Source: Negativicutes bacterium (GTDB lineage: Bacteria > Bacillota > Negativicutes > Sporomusales > JAOACF01). Taken from it: a DNA stretch of 32,948 nucleotides. The position numbers were made by a program, and so were the translations under genes. This document shows, in pieces, positions 8,366 to 16,518 of this stretch. Each line of letters opens with the position of its first letter. Within the stretch, counting starts at the first letter, position 1. Location: positions 1 through 32,948 of the forward strand of contig JAOACF010000015.1 of NCBI GenBank assembly GCA_026417995.1. The letters are read 5' to 3'. The notes under the pieces were generated by a model. The model made no database searches and was not told the origin of the DNA. It saw nothing but the letters and a program-made list of their open reading frames with translations.

Positions 8366-9258
8366 TCAGGCTGGAGCATGTCACAAAGTCATTTCATGGC
8401 CGCCGGGCAGTTGATGCTGTATCGCTGACGATGCACCCGGGCGAAATCTTCGGCATCGTCGGACCAGACGGCGCCGGCAAAACAACGGTTATGCGGCTGA
8501 TAGCCGGTCTTTTGCGTGCGGATAAGGGCAATATTACCGTCCTGGGCAGCCAAAACATTGAAAATGTTAAAGACTCCCTGGGGTATGTACCGCAAAAGTT
8601 TAGCCTGTACGGCGACCTTACCGTGCTGGAAAACATCCGGGTAGTCGGCGCTCTCTACGGCCGGTCGGACGCCGATCTGATGCACAAAGCTACTGAAGTT
8701 CTGGCGTTTACCAAGCTTTTACCCTTCGCGCATCGCCTCGCTGATCATCTCTCTGGCGGCATGAAGCAGAAACTGGCGCTGGCTGCCGGCCTCATGCATC
8801 AGCCCAAGCTGTTTTTGCTGGATGAACCGACAACCGGCGTTGATCCGGTTTCACGCCGCGAATTCTGGCAAATGCTTTATCAGTTAAACCATACCGGAAC
8901 AACGATAGTTGTATCCACTCCCTATATGGATGAAGCCGAACTATGCTCGCGCATTGCTTTTATGCACTCAGGCCGCGTAGTGGCGTGCGCTTCGCCCCGA
9001 GAGCTTACCGCGAGCTATCCGTATAAGCTTGTCGAAGTACAGACGACTGACCGGCGGGTTAAATCCTGCCTCACCGGCCTGGTGCGGGACGTAAATGTTT
9101 TTGGCGATAAGCTTCATCTATCGCTTGAGGATGCCGCCAGCGTACTGCCCGCAATCCGGGAACGGCTAATGGCAGCTGGGTTTGGCAATATCCCATTGCG
9201 GGAAGTGCCGCCCACGCTGGAAGATATTTTTGTCGCCATGGCGGGGGAGGTAGGCTGA
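8362..9258 (+). CDS. ABC transporter ATP-binding protein (first half of a YbhF-like pair)
   Basis: The 298-residue ATPase has Walker A GPDGAGKTT (34-42), Q-loop VPQKFSLYGDL, signature LSGGMKQK (130-137) and Walker B LFLLDEPTTGVD (150-161). The C-terminal extension is typical of drug or lipid ABC-2 exporters. It powers export through the permease encoded two genes on. In E. coli YbhF two such ATPase units are fused in one protein; here they are separate genes, this one matching the N-terminal half. The start overlaps the adaptor gene by 4 bases and the stop overlaps the next ATG by 1 base. Confidence 0.94.
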   Translation: MIRLEHVTKSFHGRRAVDAVSLTMHPGEIFGIVGPDGAGKTTVMRLIAGLLRADKGNITVLGSQNIENVKDSLGYVPQKFSLYGDLTVLENIRVVGALYGRSDADLMHKATEVLAFTKLLPFAHRLADHLSGGMKQKLALAAGLMHQPKLFLLDEPTTGVDPVSRREFWQMLYQLNHTGTTIVVSTPYMDEAELCSRIAFMHSGRVVACASPRELTASYPYKLVEVQTTDRRVKSCLTGLVRDVNVFGDKLHLSLEDAASVLPAIRERLMAAGFGNIPLREVPPTLEDIFVAMAGEVG

Positions 9259-10163
9259 TGCTAGCAGTAGAAACCAGCGATCTCACCCGCAAATTCGGCG
9301 AGTTCACGGCAGTCAACAAGCTCAATCTGGCAATCCGGCGCGGCAGCATTTATGGTTTTCTGGGGCCGAACGGCTCGGGAAAGTCGACTACAATACGCAT
9401 GCTGTGCGGACTTTTAAAGCCAACCGCCGGAACGGGAACCGTCATGGGGCTTGACATAGGTCAGGATTCTGAGCAAATTAAAAGCCAGATTGGCTACATG
9501 TCGCAAAAATTCAGTCTGTATGATGACCTTACAGTAAGCGAGAATCTTGCTTTTTATGCCGGCATGTATGACCTGCCGGCCGATGCGGCACGCAGAAAGA
9601 TCCAGGAAATGCTGGAACTGGCGCATCTGGCGGACAGCAAAAATGAACTCGCCGCCAACTTGTCAGGTGGCTATAAACAGCGGCTGGCGCTCGGCTGCGC
9701 CATTCTGCACAAGCCGCCTATCCTGTTTCTGGATGAACCGACCGGCGGCGTTGACCCCAAGTCCCGCCGAATGTTCTGGGATATTATTTATGCGCTCGCC
9801 GATGCAGGCTCCACGGTTATGGTGACAACTCATTTTATGGACGAAGCGGAACATTGCGATGCCATCGGTTTTATCTATGAAGGCAATCTGATTGCCGATG
9901 ACAGTCCGCATAAATTGAAAATGAGCTTGCCGGGGATATTCATAACGATACCTGCCGATAACCCGATGGAACTCATGCAGCAGCTGGCTGAGGAGCGCCT
10001 GCCGGCCCTGGATATATATCCGCATGGCGCCTCAGTGCGCATCTTGACTGAGGAAAAGACGCTCGGTTATTATCGCCGGTTTGCTTACCAGATTACGTCG
10101 CCGTCTTTGGAAGACGTTTTTGTCTATTACGTAAAAAACCGCCGTCAGGAGGCGCCACGATGA
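9258..10163 (+). CDS. ABC transporter ATP-binding protein (second half of a YbhF-like pair)
   Basis: The 301-residue ATPase has Walker A GPNGSGKST (36-44), Q-loop MSQKFSLYDDL, signature LSGGYKQR (135-142), Walker B ILFLDEPTGGVD (155-166) and the switch His in TTHFMDEAEHCD. Both ATPases keep all catalytic motifs, so they could form an asymmetric heterodimer. It overlaps the preceding gene by 1 base (TGATG) and the permease by 4 bases, so translation is strongly coupled. The paralogous pair with near-parallel motifs suggests ancestral duplication. Confidence 0.94.
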   Translation: MLAVETSDLTRKFGEFTAVNKLNLAIRRGSIYGFLGPNGSGKSTTIRMLCGLLKPTAGTGTVMGLDIGQDSEQIKSQIGYMSQKFSLYDDLTVSENLAFYAGMYDLPADAARRKIQEMLELAHLADSKNELAANLSGGYKQRLALGCAILHKPPILFLDEPTGGVDPKSRRMFWDIIYALADAGSTVMVTTHFMDEAEHCDAIGFIYEGNLIADDSPHKLKMSLPGIFITIPADNPMELMQQLAEERLPALDIYPHGASVRILTEEKTLGYYRRFAYQITSPSLEDVFVYYVKNRRQEAPR

Positions 10164-11284
10164 GAAGATTGCGGGCATTGCTTTTAAAAGAATTTATTCA
10201 AATGAAACGCGACCGCCTGACCTTTGCCATGATGGTGGGACTGCCGATAATTCAACTGTTGGTGTTCGGCTTTGCCATCAATACCGATGTCAAGCATCTC
10301 AGCACGGTCGTCTTTGACCAGTCGCTGCAGCAGGAAAGCCGCGACCTTTTGGGCGCATTTACCGCCAGCGAATATTTTGATATAAAATATACCGCCCGCA
10401 GCTATCAGGAAGTCGCAGATATCATCGAGCAGGGAAAAGCCAAAGTCGGCATTATTATCCCGCCTGATTTCAGCGACAGTATTAAGCATAGCCGCAGCGC
10501 GGCGGTACAGGTTATTGTTGACGCTTCCGACTCCATGGCCGCGTCCTCGGCAATCAGTACCGCCCAACTGATTGGCCAGTTAAAGTCGGAAGAAATTCTG
10601 GTCAAAAAACTGCAGGCAGCCGGAGCGCAAAAACCGGCCCGTCCCTATGACATCCGGATACGCCCCTGGTATAATCCCGATCTTGTCTCGGCATTTTACA
10701 TGGTTCCCGGCATCCTGGGCATTATTCTGACCATGACTATGGTCATGATTACATCTATGGCCATTGTGCGTGAGCGTGAGCGCGGCACTTTAGAGCAATT
10801 GATCGTCACACCGCTGAAGTCATATGAATTAATGCTGGGCAAGATTATCCCGTATATCTTTGTCGGCTATATTCAGGCAACGCTCGCTCTGGCCGTCGGC
10901 ATTGTCGTTTTCGATCTGCCGATGCAAGGCAGTCTCGCCCTGCTCTACGGCCTGACTACACTGTTTATCGTCGCCTCGCTGGCACTCGGCATCCTGATCT
11001 CAACGGTCACAAGGACGCAAATGCAGGCGATGCAGCTCTCTTTCTTTATTTTCCTGCCCAGCATCCTGCTCTCGGGGTTCATGTTCCCCCGTGAAGCCAT
11101 GCCTGATTTCTTCCGCATGATTGGCTATCTGCTGCCGCTCACCTACTATCTGGAAATCATGCGAGGCATTGTTTTAAAAGGGGTGGGCGTCAGTTTTCTC
11201 TGGACCCAGATACTTGCGCTATGCGTCTTTATCACCGTTATGTTGACGGTGAGCATACTTAAATTCCAAAAACGCCTGGTTTAA
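10160..11284 (+). CDS. ABC-2 type permease (YbhS/YbhR family)
   Basis: This 374-residue permease has one N-terminal membrane helix (about 22-42) and a large extracytoplasmic domain (45-175). Five to six further helices follow from FYMVPGILGIILTMTMVMITSMAIVRERERGTLEQL onward. The ERERGTLEQL segment and the LLPLTYYLEIMRGI helix are hallmarks of ABC2_membrane_3 exporters. E. coli has two permeases, YbhS and YbhR; only one gene is present here before the terminator, so the transporter is likely a homodimer of this subunit driven by two ATPases. Substrate is unknown; drugs, cations or lipids are possible. Confidence 0.93.
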   Translation: MRRLRALLLKEFIQMKRDRLTFAMMVGLPIIQLLVFGFAINTDVKHLSTVVFDQSLQQESRDLLGAFTASEYFDIKYTARSYQEVADIIEQGKAKVGIIIPPDFSDSIKHSRSAAVQVIVDASDSMAASSAISTAQLIGQLKSEEILVKKLQAAGAQKPARPYDIRIRPWYNPDLVSAFYMVPGILGIILTMTMVMITSMAIVRERERGTLEQLIVTPLKSYELMLGKIIPYIFVGYIQATLALAVGIVVFDLPMQGSLALLYGLTTLFIVASLALGILISTVTRTQMQAMQLSFFIFLPSILLSGFMFPREAMPDFFRMIGYLLPLTYYLEIMRGIVLKGVGVSFLWTQILALCVFITVMLTVSILKFQKRLV

Positions 11285-11312
11285 AAAAGCCGCGACATCA
11301 GTCGCGGCTTTT
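11283..11312. terminator. Bidirectional intrinsic terminator
   Basis: GCCGCGAC (11289-11296) pairs with GTCGCGGC (11301-11308) around ATCA, flanked by six A on the left and four T on the right. It ends the efflux operon (+) and speD (-). Confidence 0.92.
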
Positions 11313-11319
11313 CCTCTTA

Positions 11320-12135
11320 TCACACTTTTGGTATGTTTTTGCCGGCGAAAATTTCCGCCATTTCCCGTTTGAGGCGCTGCTTAATCTTCTTTTTCTCGCC
11401 GGGGAGCAATTCTTTCTTGGCAGTGCCAAATAAATAGTTATCGAGGTCAAATTCTTTGAGGATCATTTTGGTGTGGAAGATATTGTCCTGATATACGTTG
11501 ACATCCATCATGTTGTACAAATCTTTGATATCTTCGGCGATATAATTTTGAATCGAATTGATTTTGTGGTCAATAAAAAACTTTTTGCCGGTAACGTCCC
11601 GGGTGAAGCCGCGGACACGATAGTCGATGATGACAATATCGGAACTGAAGCTGTTGATGAGGTAATTCAGCGCTTTTAGCGGCGAAATATGCCCGCAGGT
11701 GGATACGTCAATATCCGCCCGGAAAGTGCTGATACCTTTATCAGGATGGCTTTCCGGATAGGTATGGACGGTGATATGACTTTTGTCCAAATGAGCCAGG
11801 ACAATTTCCGGCAGCGGCTCGTCAAGCTGCGCGTCCTCCTGGCCGTCTTCGCAGGGCTGCACCTTTTCCTCGGAAATCAGCATGGTAACGCTGGCGCCCT
11901 GCGGGTCATAATCCTGCTTGGCGATATTCAGGATGTTGGCGCCGATAATGCGCGCCACTTCGGTTAAAATGGCCGTCAGACGCTCGGCGTTGTATTCTTC
12001 GTCAATGTACTCGATATATTCCTGACGATGCTGCGGCGTTTTGGCGTAGCATATGTCATACATGTTAAAGCTCAGACTTTTCGTCAGGTTATTAAACCCA
12101 TACAGTTTTAGCTTCTTGAGTGATTTAACGTCCAT
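11320..12135 (-). CDS. speD: S-adenosylmethionine decarboxylase proenzyme (E. coli-type)
   Basis: This 271-residue pyruvoyl-dependent enzyme decarboxylates S-adenosylmethionine to supply the aminopropyl group for spermidine. The self-cleavage site is [13 protein letters not shown]: the chain would split between K118 and S119, with S119 becoming the pyruvoyl group. The second conserved site is [15 protein letters not shown], with C147 and H149 as likely proton donors. Length and motifs fit the large bacterial class rather than the short Bacillus/Thermotoga class. GAGAAGGA precedes the ATG. No spermidine synthase is next to it. A -10 element 100 bases upstream suggests its own promoter. Confidence 0.96.
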   Translation of the reverse strand: MDVKSLKKLKLYGFNNLTKSLSFNMYDICYAKTPQHRQEYIEYIDEEYNAERLTAILTEVARIIGANILNIAKQDYDPQGASVTMLISEEKVQPCEDGQEDAQLDEPLPEIVLAHLDKSHITVHTYPESHPDKGISTFRADIDVSTCGHISPLKALNYLINSFSSDIVIIDYRVRGFTRDVTGKKFFIDHKINSIQNYIAEDIKDLYNMMDVNVYQDNIFHTKMILKEFDLDNYLFGTAKKELLPGEKKKIKQRLKREMAEIFAGKNIPKV

Positions 12136-12243
12136 ATCCTTCTCCTTGCCCTTAAATTACATGCTGCCATATCCGTGATAATATTCGGGTGAAAAAGAAA
12201 AATTCCTGCTGTTTATGAATTCAGGATATGCATTTTTGCCGCC

Positions 12244-12272
12244 ATTATACCTTAAAGCAGACCATGCTAAAA
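12244..12272 (-). promoter_or_regulatory. Likely speD promoter
   Basis: On the minus strand a perfect TATAAT lies at 12244-12249. The -35 (TTTTAG, 17 bases upstream) is weak and overlaps the end of the acetyltransferase gene. It would give a 5' leader of about 100 bases. Confidence 0.45.
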
Positions 12273-13433
12273 TGTCTCTGTAATAAAAGGCGCCTGCAGC
12301 GGCCAAATCTCGGCCAGAAGGCTGGCCTCCGCCGGCTGGGCCGCAGCCGCTCCCGTCGCAATCAAGCCATAAATGTCCAGAGCGCCGATCACCAGCTGGG
12401 TCAGCCCAGCCACCGTCATTTCCGCCCGGGCGTGCTTAGCAGCCTCTATTTGCGCTCTGCCGCCGGCGATTTGCACGTAGAAGCAGCCGTCATTCCAGGG
12501 TGCGTGGCCATCATGAATGCGAAGCGCAACCGCAGCGGTCATTCCCGTCGGAAAATGCAGGTTTTCCAGCAAACGCGGAACGTCGACAATGCGGGCAGCC
12601 ATAAACGGATTGAGCATAATTGAGTTTTTGGCGTCGGCCAGCCGCCAATAAGCTAAATCGCCGGGCGGCAGCCGCCAGCCAATGCGCTGGGCTGCCGGCT
12701 GGGATGCGGCGAAGGCGAAAATCTTGTCCCGTTCATGCGGCGATATGTAGGCTAACTCTTTAATCCTGAGATACCCTTCCTGCGCCGGCAAAAAAAGCAG
12801 ATAGGCAGCCGGCTGACCGGCGTCTTCGCAAATATACAAAAGGCCGCCCTCGCTGTCATTTTCGCTGATAAGCCGCTCCCAATCCGCATCTTCCCGGACA
12901 ATATAACCGTGCTTGTCTTGCATATATTGACGGTAAATCGCGTCTAACCGGGGGATATCCTGGGGCGCACCGGCAGGCCGGAAGCCGGCAGGCACCGGCC
13001 TGCCGGCCAAATGCGCCGCAGGAACGGCATACTGGTGAACATAATAGCAAATCGACCAGCCGAATTTTTCATAAATGCTGGGAACCCTCGGCTCCAAGAA
13101 ACTCAGCCATTGACCGCGGCGGCGCATTGCCGCAAGCGAATTAATTAAGAGTTCGGCCATCAGTCCCTTGCGGCGGTAAGCCGGATAGGTCGCAACTCCC
13201 ATCACGTAGGCAGCAGGAACAATAGCGCCGCGCACAAACAGACTATAGGGCACTACATGCAGCGCAGCCAGCAATTCACCGTCAGCAAAAGCGCCTAGTG
13301 CATTCTCGGGGCGGTAGCGCCGGGAAAAAAACCACTGATAAAACGGCTCGTGTTTTTTTTCAAAACAGCAAGCCCACAAGTCCTGCATCTGGGACAAATC
13401 GTTACCGGCAGGCTTACGCACTTCCACTCTCAT
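12267..13433 (-). CDS. Eis-like GNAT acetyltransferase with C-terminal SCP2-like domain
   Basis: The 388-residue protein has a GNAT fold in its N-terminal half, with the acetyl-CoA loop VMGVATYPAYRRKGLMAELL (YRRKGL at 86-91) followed by FLEPRVPSIYEKFGW, which is typical of the Eis group. A middle second GNAT-like region and a sterol-carrier-like C-terminus end in a hydrophobic/acidic tail. Eis enzymes acetylate amines, including aminoglycosides in mycobacteria; the natural substrate here is unknown. I place the start at the ATG at 13433, overlapping the upstream gene by 20 bases. A GTG/ATG further up (13457) has no ribosome-binding site. It is probably cotranscribed with the DUF2156 gene. Confidence 0.87.
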   Translation of the reverse strand: MRVEVRKPAGNDLSQMQDLWACCFEKKHEPFYQWFFSRRYRPENALGAFADGELLAALHVVPYSLFVRGAIVPAAYVMGVATYPAYRRKGLMAELLINSLAAMRRRGQWLSFLEPRVPSIYEKFGWSICYYVHQYAVPAAHLAGRPVPAGFRPAGAPQDIPRLDAIYRQYMQDKHGYIVREDADWERLISENDSEGGLLYICEDAGQPAAYLLFLPAQEGYLRIKELAYISPHERDKIFAFAASQPAAQRIGWRLPPGDLAYWRLADAKNSIMLNPFMAARIVDVPRLLENLHFPTGMTAAVALRIHDGHAPWNDGCFYVQIAGGRAQIEAAKHARAEMTVAGLTQLVIGALDIYGLIATGAAAAQPAEASLLAEIWPLQAPFITETF

Positions 13434-14355
13434 CACCGTCCCGGAGCAAACGCACATCGTATTTTTCGATCATCCGGATGGGCCGGTACGACTCTTTGGC
13501 GCGCCGCAAACCGGGAATTCCCATATCTTCTTCCCGGTTGACATAAGCGTATTGCGGCCAGCAGTAGCGACAACATTCCTGATTGATAATCTGGTAAGCG
13601 CCGCGAATATCACTATTGGCTTTTTCCACGTGAACAACGACCGTGTCGCTGTTTAAAGCTTCGCCGAGCGAAAAAGCCTCCACCCTGCCATGTACCAGGA
13701 TGGCGCCGCCAATGAGCTTTAGTTCTTGGTAATGCTCCAGGGCGTCTTTCACAGCGGCAAACTCCAGCCGCAAAAAACAATCATCTTTATCTTTCTTTTG
13801 GCGCCACTCATTCGCAATAACAAGACATTCCGCCGCCAGACTGGGCGTTAAAAGCTCAAACCGATAGTCCGGATAGGCGTACCGGAAATGATGAATGTGG
13901 TTCACTTTGCTGCTAAATTTTCGGCCTTTGAGTTCAATCAATTCCCGCGTGCTGTGAACATAATCATCGTTATCGCGATCCCGCTCAAACGCAAACTGTC
14001 CTGGCAGCGCCTGATCAATCAGCTTAACCTGATCTTTGGTCGCTCCTTTGATCAAAAACCGCAGGCCGCTTTGCCGGCAATAATCTGCCATAGCGGCAAC
14101 CGCTTTTCCCAGATTGGCGTCATCGCCGTAGGGCGGCAGAAAAAAAAGCTTATTCTCCCATTCCAGGGTGACGCACAACATGCCTGCAACAACTGCCCAG
14201 CGGATATTATACGCATTTCGCCAAACGTACAGATTGGTGAAGGTGCATTCCGACGCTTCATAGCGCCGCTTCCGAAAAAAACCGTCGATAGTTCCTTTAT
14301 CCTCTAACTTTACCGGTGCAAGTAAAATAGTAAAACCTCCCAAAAATCCCCTCAT
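13414..14355 (-). CDS. DUF2156 / phosphatidylglycerol lysyltransferase C-terminal-like protein
   Basis: This roughly 305-residue protein matches the DUF2156 family, related to the catalytic GNAT-like domain of MprF and FemX. Recognisable segments are SECTFTNLYVWRNAYNI near the N-terminus, KGRKFSSKVNHIHHFRYAYPDYRFELL in the middle and YAYVNREEDMGIPGLRRAKESYRPIRMIEKY at the end. Substrate is unknown; an aminoacyl- or acyl-transfer role is inferred from the family. The start is uncertain. The longest ORF begins with TTG inside the terminator hairpin of the upstream gene, which is unlikely. ATG 14355 has a weak site, and GGGAGG at 14336-14341 sits 7 bases before an ATT codon at 14328, which would give the usual family N-terminus. 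It overlaps the acetyltransferase gene by 20 bases. Confidence 0.85.
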   Translation of the reverse strand: MRGFLGGFTILLAPVKLEDKGTIDGFFRKRRYEASECTFTNLYVWRNAYNIRWAVVAGMLCVTLEWENKLFFLPPYGDDANLGKAVAAMADYCRQSGLRFLIKGATKDQVKLIDQALPGQFAFERDRDNDDYVHSTRELIELKGRKFSSKVNHIHHFRYAYPDYRFELLTPSLAAECLVIANEWRQKKDKDDCFLRLEFAAVKDALEHYQELKLIGGAILVHGRVEAFSLGEALNSDTVVVHVEKANSDIRGAYQIINQECCRYCWPQYAYVNREEDMGIPGLRRAKESYRPIRMIEKYDVRLLRDGDESGSA

Positions 14356-14400
14356 CTTGGAAAATTTCCTGTTAAACAATAATTTTCCTGCTCGGAATTG

Positions 14401-14431
14401 AAAAGAAAAAGCCCAGGGTCGCCCCAAGGCT
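14401..14431 (-). terminator. Intrinsic terminator of the 14450-15118 gene
   Basis: On the minus strand AGCCTTGGG-GCGA-CCCTGGGCT (one mismatch, one wobble; 14431 to 14410) is followed by TTTTTCTTTT. Confidence 0.8.
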
Positions 14432-14449
14432 ACTCATCTTTATAATATG

Positions 14450-15118
14450 TCAAGCAGCGGCAATTTGATGCTTGTTCACCGGATCGCCGGCAAAAGTATC
14501 GGCCACCAGCGCATAGTTGAATGCCGGATTGATACCTTCCACAAAACCGGCCAGCCACAGGACATAATAATCCCGCATTTCTCGTGCGTCAATGCCGACC
14601 CGCGCCCAGTTCCGCTGCTTCGGACAGTTGCTGCCTTCCCAGACTACGCGCTCAGGCGTGTTTATCGTCACATTCGCCGCCTGATCACAAGGCATACCGT
14701 TCAGGTAATAATCGTTCAGCGCCTTGTAAATGCCATCGGCGCGGCCTACCGCGTATTTGCCCAGCAGGCGGGCGTGGCCGCCGCACATCCGGCCATGTCC
14801 AGCAAAAACTTCGGCTATCACTGCTTTGGCCGCAGCACCGCAAGTATCTGTCAGTTCTTTAATAAAGGCCGCTTCCCGCAGCTCAGCGGCGTTAACCTGG
14901 CGCTGCAGCCAGCCATGAATATTTGTTTGGTCAATCAGTTCGGCCAGGTCAGTATCAGGCAGCGGCTCACCGTATGTTCCCCATACTTTGGCCCGCAGTT
15001 CCTCAACCACCGGCCCGCACACAGACGCCGCCTTTTGAAAGAGGAGTTCCTCCCGCTCGACAACCCGCCGGATTTTGCCATACAACCAAAAGTGAATATA
15101 TCCCAAAAACGCGCTCAT
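14450..15118 (-). CDS. Conserved hypothetical protein with a CRP-type upstream site
   Basis: I cannot assign this 222-residue protein to a characterised family. It begins MSAFLGYIHFWLYGKIRRVVEREELLF, a pattern I associate with uncharacterised proteins of anaerobic Firmicutes. It is predicted soluble and mostly helical. Conserved-looking polar clusters are GHGRMCGGHAR (about 112-122) and the tryptophan/cysteine segment VVWEGSNCPKQRNWARVGID, followed by FVEGINPAFNY; Cys, His and Arg there could form a ligand or metal site. The ATG has GGGAGG 7 bases upstream. Transcription appears to be governed by a consensus CRP-type site, so the role may be catabolic or redox-related. It is closed by its own terminator. 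Confidence 0.75.
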   Translation of the reverse strand: MSAFLGYIHFWLYGKIRRVVEREELLFQKAASVCGPVVEELRAKVWGTYGEPLPDTDLAELIDQTNIHGWLQRQVNAAELREAAFIKELTDTCGAAAKAVIAEVFAGHGRMCGGHARLLGKYAVGRADGIYKALNDYYLNGMPCDQAANVTINTPERVVWEGSNCPKQRNWARVGIDAREMRDYYVLWLAGFVEGINPAFNYALVADTFAGDPVNKHQIAAA

Positions 15119-15158
15119 ATTTTTTCCTCCCTGCGCCGATCCGCCGGCTTTTTCTTTT

Positions 15159-15201
15159 ATTGTAACGCCCGGCGAAAATCCGCGCTGTGAGGGAGATCAC
15201 A
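15159..15201 (-). promoter_or_regulatory. CRP/FNR-type activator site with class II promoter geometry
   Basis: TGTGA-GGGAGA-TCACA (15186-15201) is a perfect match to the E. coli CRP consensus core. On the minus strand TACAAT (15159-15164) would be the -10, giving a start near 15152 and placing the centre of the palindrome at about -41.5, the classical class II activation position. There is no -35 match, as expected for an activator-dependent promoter. No crp-family gene is in the window. Confidence 0.7.
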
Positions 15202-15533
15202 CTAGATGATTGTTGCAAAACTCGTTTTTAAATAATTTTTTCGGTTTTTTAGAACCGGAGACTGCTGAAAAAGCTCCAGATGCACGTTCCGAGTTCCTTG
15301 TTCCAGCATCGTGTCATAGTATAGATATATTCTGGCAGGTACTGTTTTCCGGGAACGGGTCGCGACGAGGATTTTCGCGGAGGCGTACTGGAGGTCCGCC
15401 CCGTGAGCTTCAACAAGACGTTTTTCGGTTACAAGTATTTCAGAAGCAGAAAGCTTGACGGAAGAACGGTTGGAGCGAAAACCCGCAGGAGTAACAACGC
15501 AGATGGACTTTTGCAGCAGTCTCCTAGATGATT
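15202..15533. mobile_element. MITE-like element with terminal inverted repeats and flanking direct repeat
   Basis: GGAGACTGCTGAAAAAG (15257-15273) and its partner CTTTTGCAGCAGTCTCC (15508-15524) are inverted at 16 of 17 positions, and similarity continues for about 15 more bases inward. The 268-base interior has subterminal inverted segments (GGATTTTCGC near 15369 and GAGCGAAAACCC near 15473) and no transposase. CTAGATGATT occurs on both sides (15202-15211 and 15524-15533) as a possible target duplication, though the left copy is 45 bases outside the repeat end. The tips resemble those of IS1182-type or related elements, from memory. It lies directly after the trpS stop codon. The 82-codon ORF inside has no coding support. 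Confidence 0.7.
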
Positions 15534-16503
15534 ATTCGTAATAATTCAGTCCTGTATTGCAGCGGGCTTTTGCCAAGAACTCGTCCGCAACCGCTCTGGC
15601 CTTGCCGGCGCCCATTTTGAGCATGTCGATGACATATCCCTTGTCGGCGGCAATGCGCGCGCGTTCTGCCCGGTATGGGGCAAAATATTCCCAAATTACG
15701 CCGAGCAGTTCTTTCTTAACCTCGCCGTATTTAAGCCCCGGCGTCAAAAACCGCTGGCGCAGCTCTTCCTTGCCGGCGGCATCCAAAAACAGCGAATAAA
15801 TGGCAAACAAAACATTGCCTTCAATTGGTTTGGGTTCGTTGACCGGCGTCGAGTCCGTCTTGATGGACATCACCTGCTGTTTGAGCGTTTGCTCGTCGGC
15901 AAAGATATTAATGATGTTGCCGTAGGACTTGGACATTTTCTGCCCATCCGTCCCCGGCACCGTCGACAGCTCGTCCTCAATATCGGCCTCCGGCAGTACA
16001 AAAGTTTCACCGTATGTTGCATTGAACCGTTGGGCGATATCGCGGGCGACCTCGACATGCTGTTTCTGGTCTTTGCCTACCGGTACCCGGTTGGCGCCGC
16101 AAATTAAGATATCGGCTGCCATCAAGACCGGATAAGCGAACAGGCCGTGGTTGGCGGGCAGTCCTTTGGCGACCTTGTCCTTATAAGCATGACAGCGCTC
16201 CAACAGCCCCATGCCGGTAACATTAGAGAGCAGCCATGCCAGCTCATGCACCTCAGGCATATCTGACTGCACCCAGAAAATTGCCTTGTGCGGGTCTAAT
16301 CCCAGCGCCAGAAAATCAGTCGCCGCTTCCAGCGTTTTTTCCCTTAACAGCGCCGGATCTACGACTGAAGTTAGGGCGTGATAATTTACCAGAAAACAAA
16401 ACAGCTCATGGTTTTCCTGATATTCAATCATTCGCTTCATCATGGCGAAATAGTTGCCCAGATGCAGATTGCCTGAAGGCTGTATTCCTGATAAGATACG
16501 CAC
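15532..16503 (-). CDS. trpS: Tryptophanyl-tRNA synthetase
   Basis: This 323-residue class I synthetase charges tRNA-Trp. The HIGH-like motif is PSGNLHLGN and the KMSKS loop is exact (GQKMSKSYGN). Also visible are the adenylate-region motifs AYPVLMAADIL and VGKDQKQHVEVARDIA. I start at the GTG at 16501-16503 (MRILSGIQPSG), 8 bases from AAGGAG; the longer GTG start at 16512 overlaps that site. It follows the nitroreductase gene by 15 bases and appears cotranscribed. No T-box precedes it, although many Firmicute trpS genes have one. The MITE-like element directly abuts its 3' end, and no separate terminator is evident. Confidence 0.97.
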   Translation of the reverse strand: MRILSGIQPSGNLHLGNYFAMMKRMIEYQENHELFCFLVNYHALTSVVDPALLREKTLEAATDFLALGLDPHKAIFWVQSDMPEVHELAWLLSNVTGMGLLERCHAYKDKVAKGLPANHGLFAYPVLMAADILICGANRVPVGKDQKQHVEVARDIAQRFNATYGETFVLPEADIEDELSTVPGTDGQKMSKSYGNIINIFADEQTLKQQVMSIKTDSTPVNEPKPIEGNVLFAIYSLFLDAAGKEELRQRFLTPGLKYGEVKKELLGVIWEYFAPYRAERARIAADKGYVIDMLKMGAGKARAVADEFLAKARCNTGLNYYE

Positions 16504-16518
16504 GCACGACACTCCTTA

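Noticed and set aside
12228-12623. 131-codon plus-strand ORF opposite the acetyltransferase gene
   Set aside because: Antisense shadow without a start signal.
14447-15190. 247-codon plus-strand ORF opposite the 14450-15118 gene
   Set aside because: It is the antisense shadow of a gene with a ribosome-binding site, promoter and terminator; its translation has no recognisable features.
15210-15458. 82-codon plus-strand ORF inside the MITE-like element
   Set aside because: No ribosome-binding site, it crosses the element's inverted repeat, and it shows no transposase motif.
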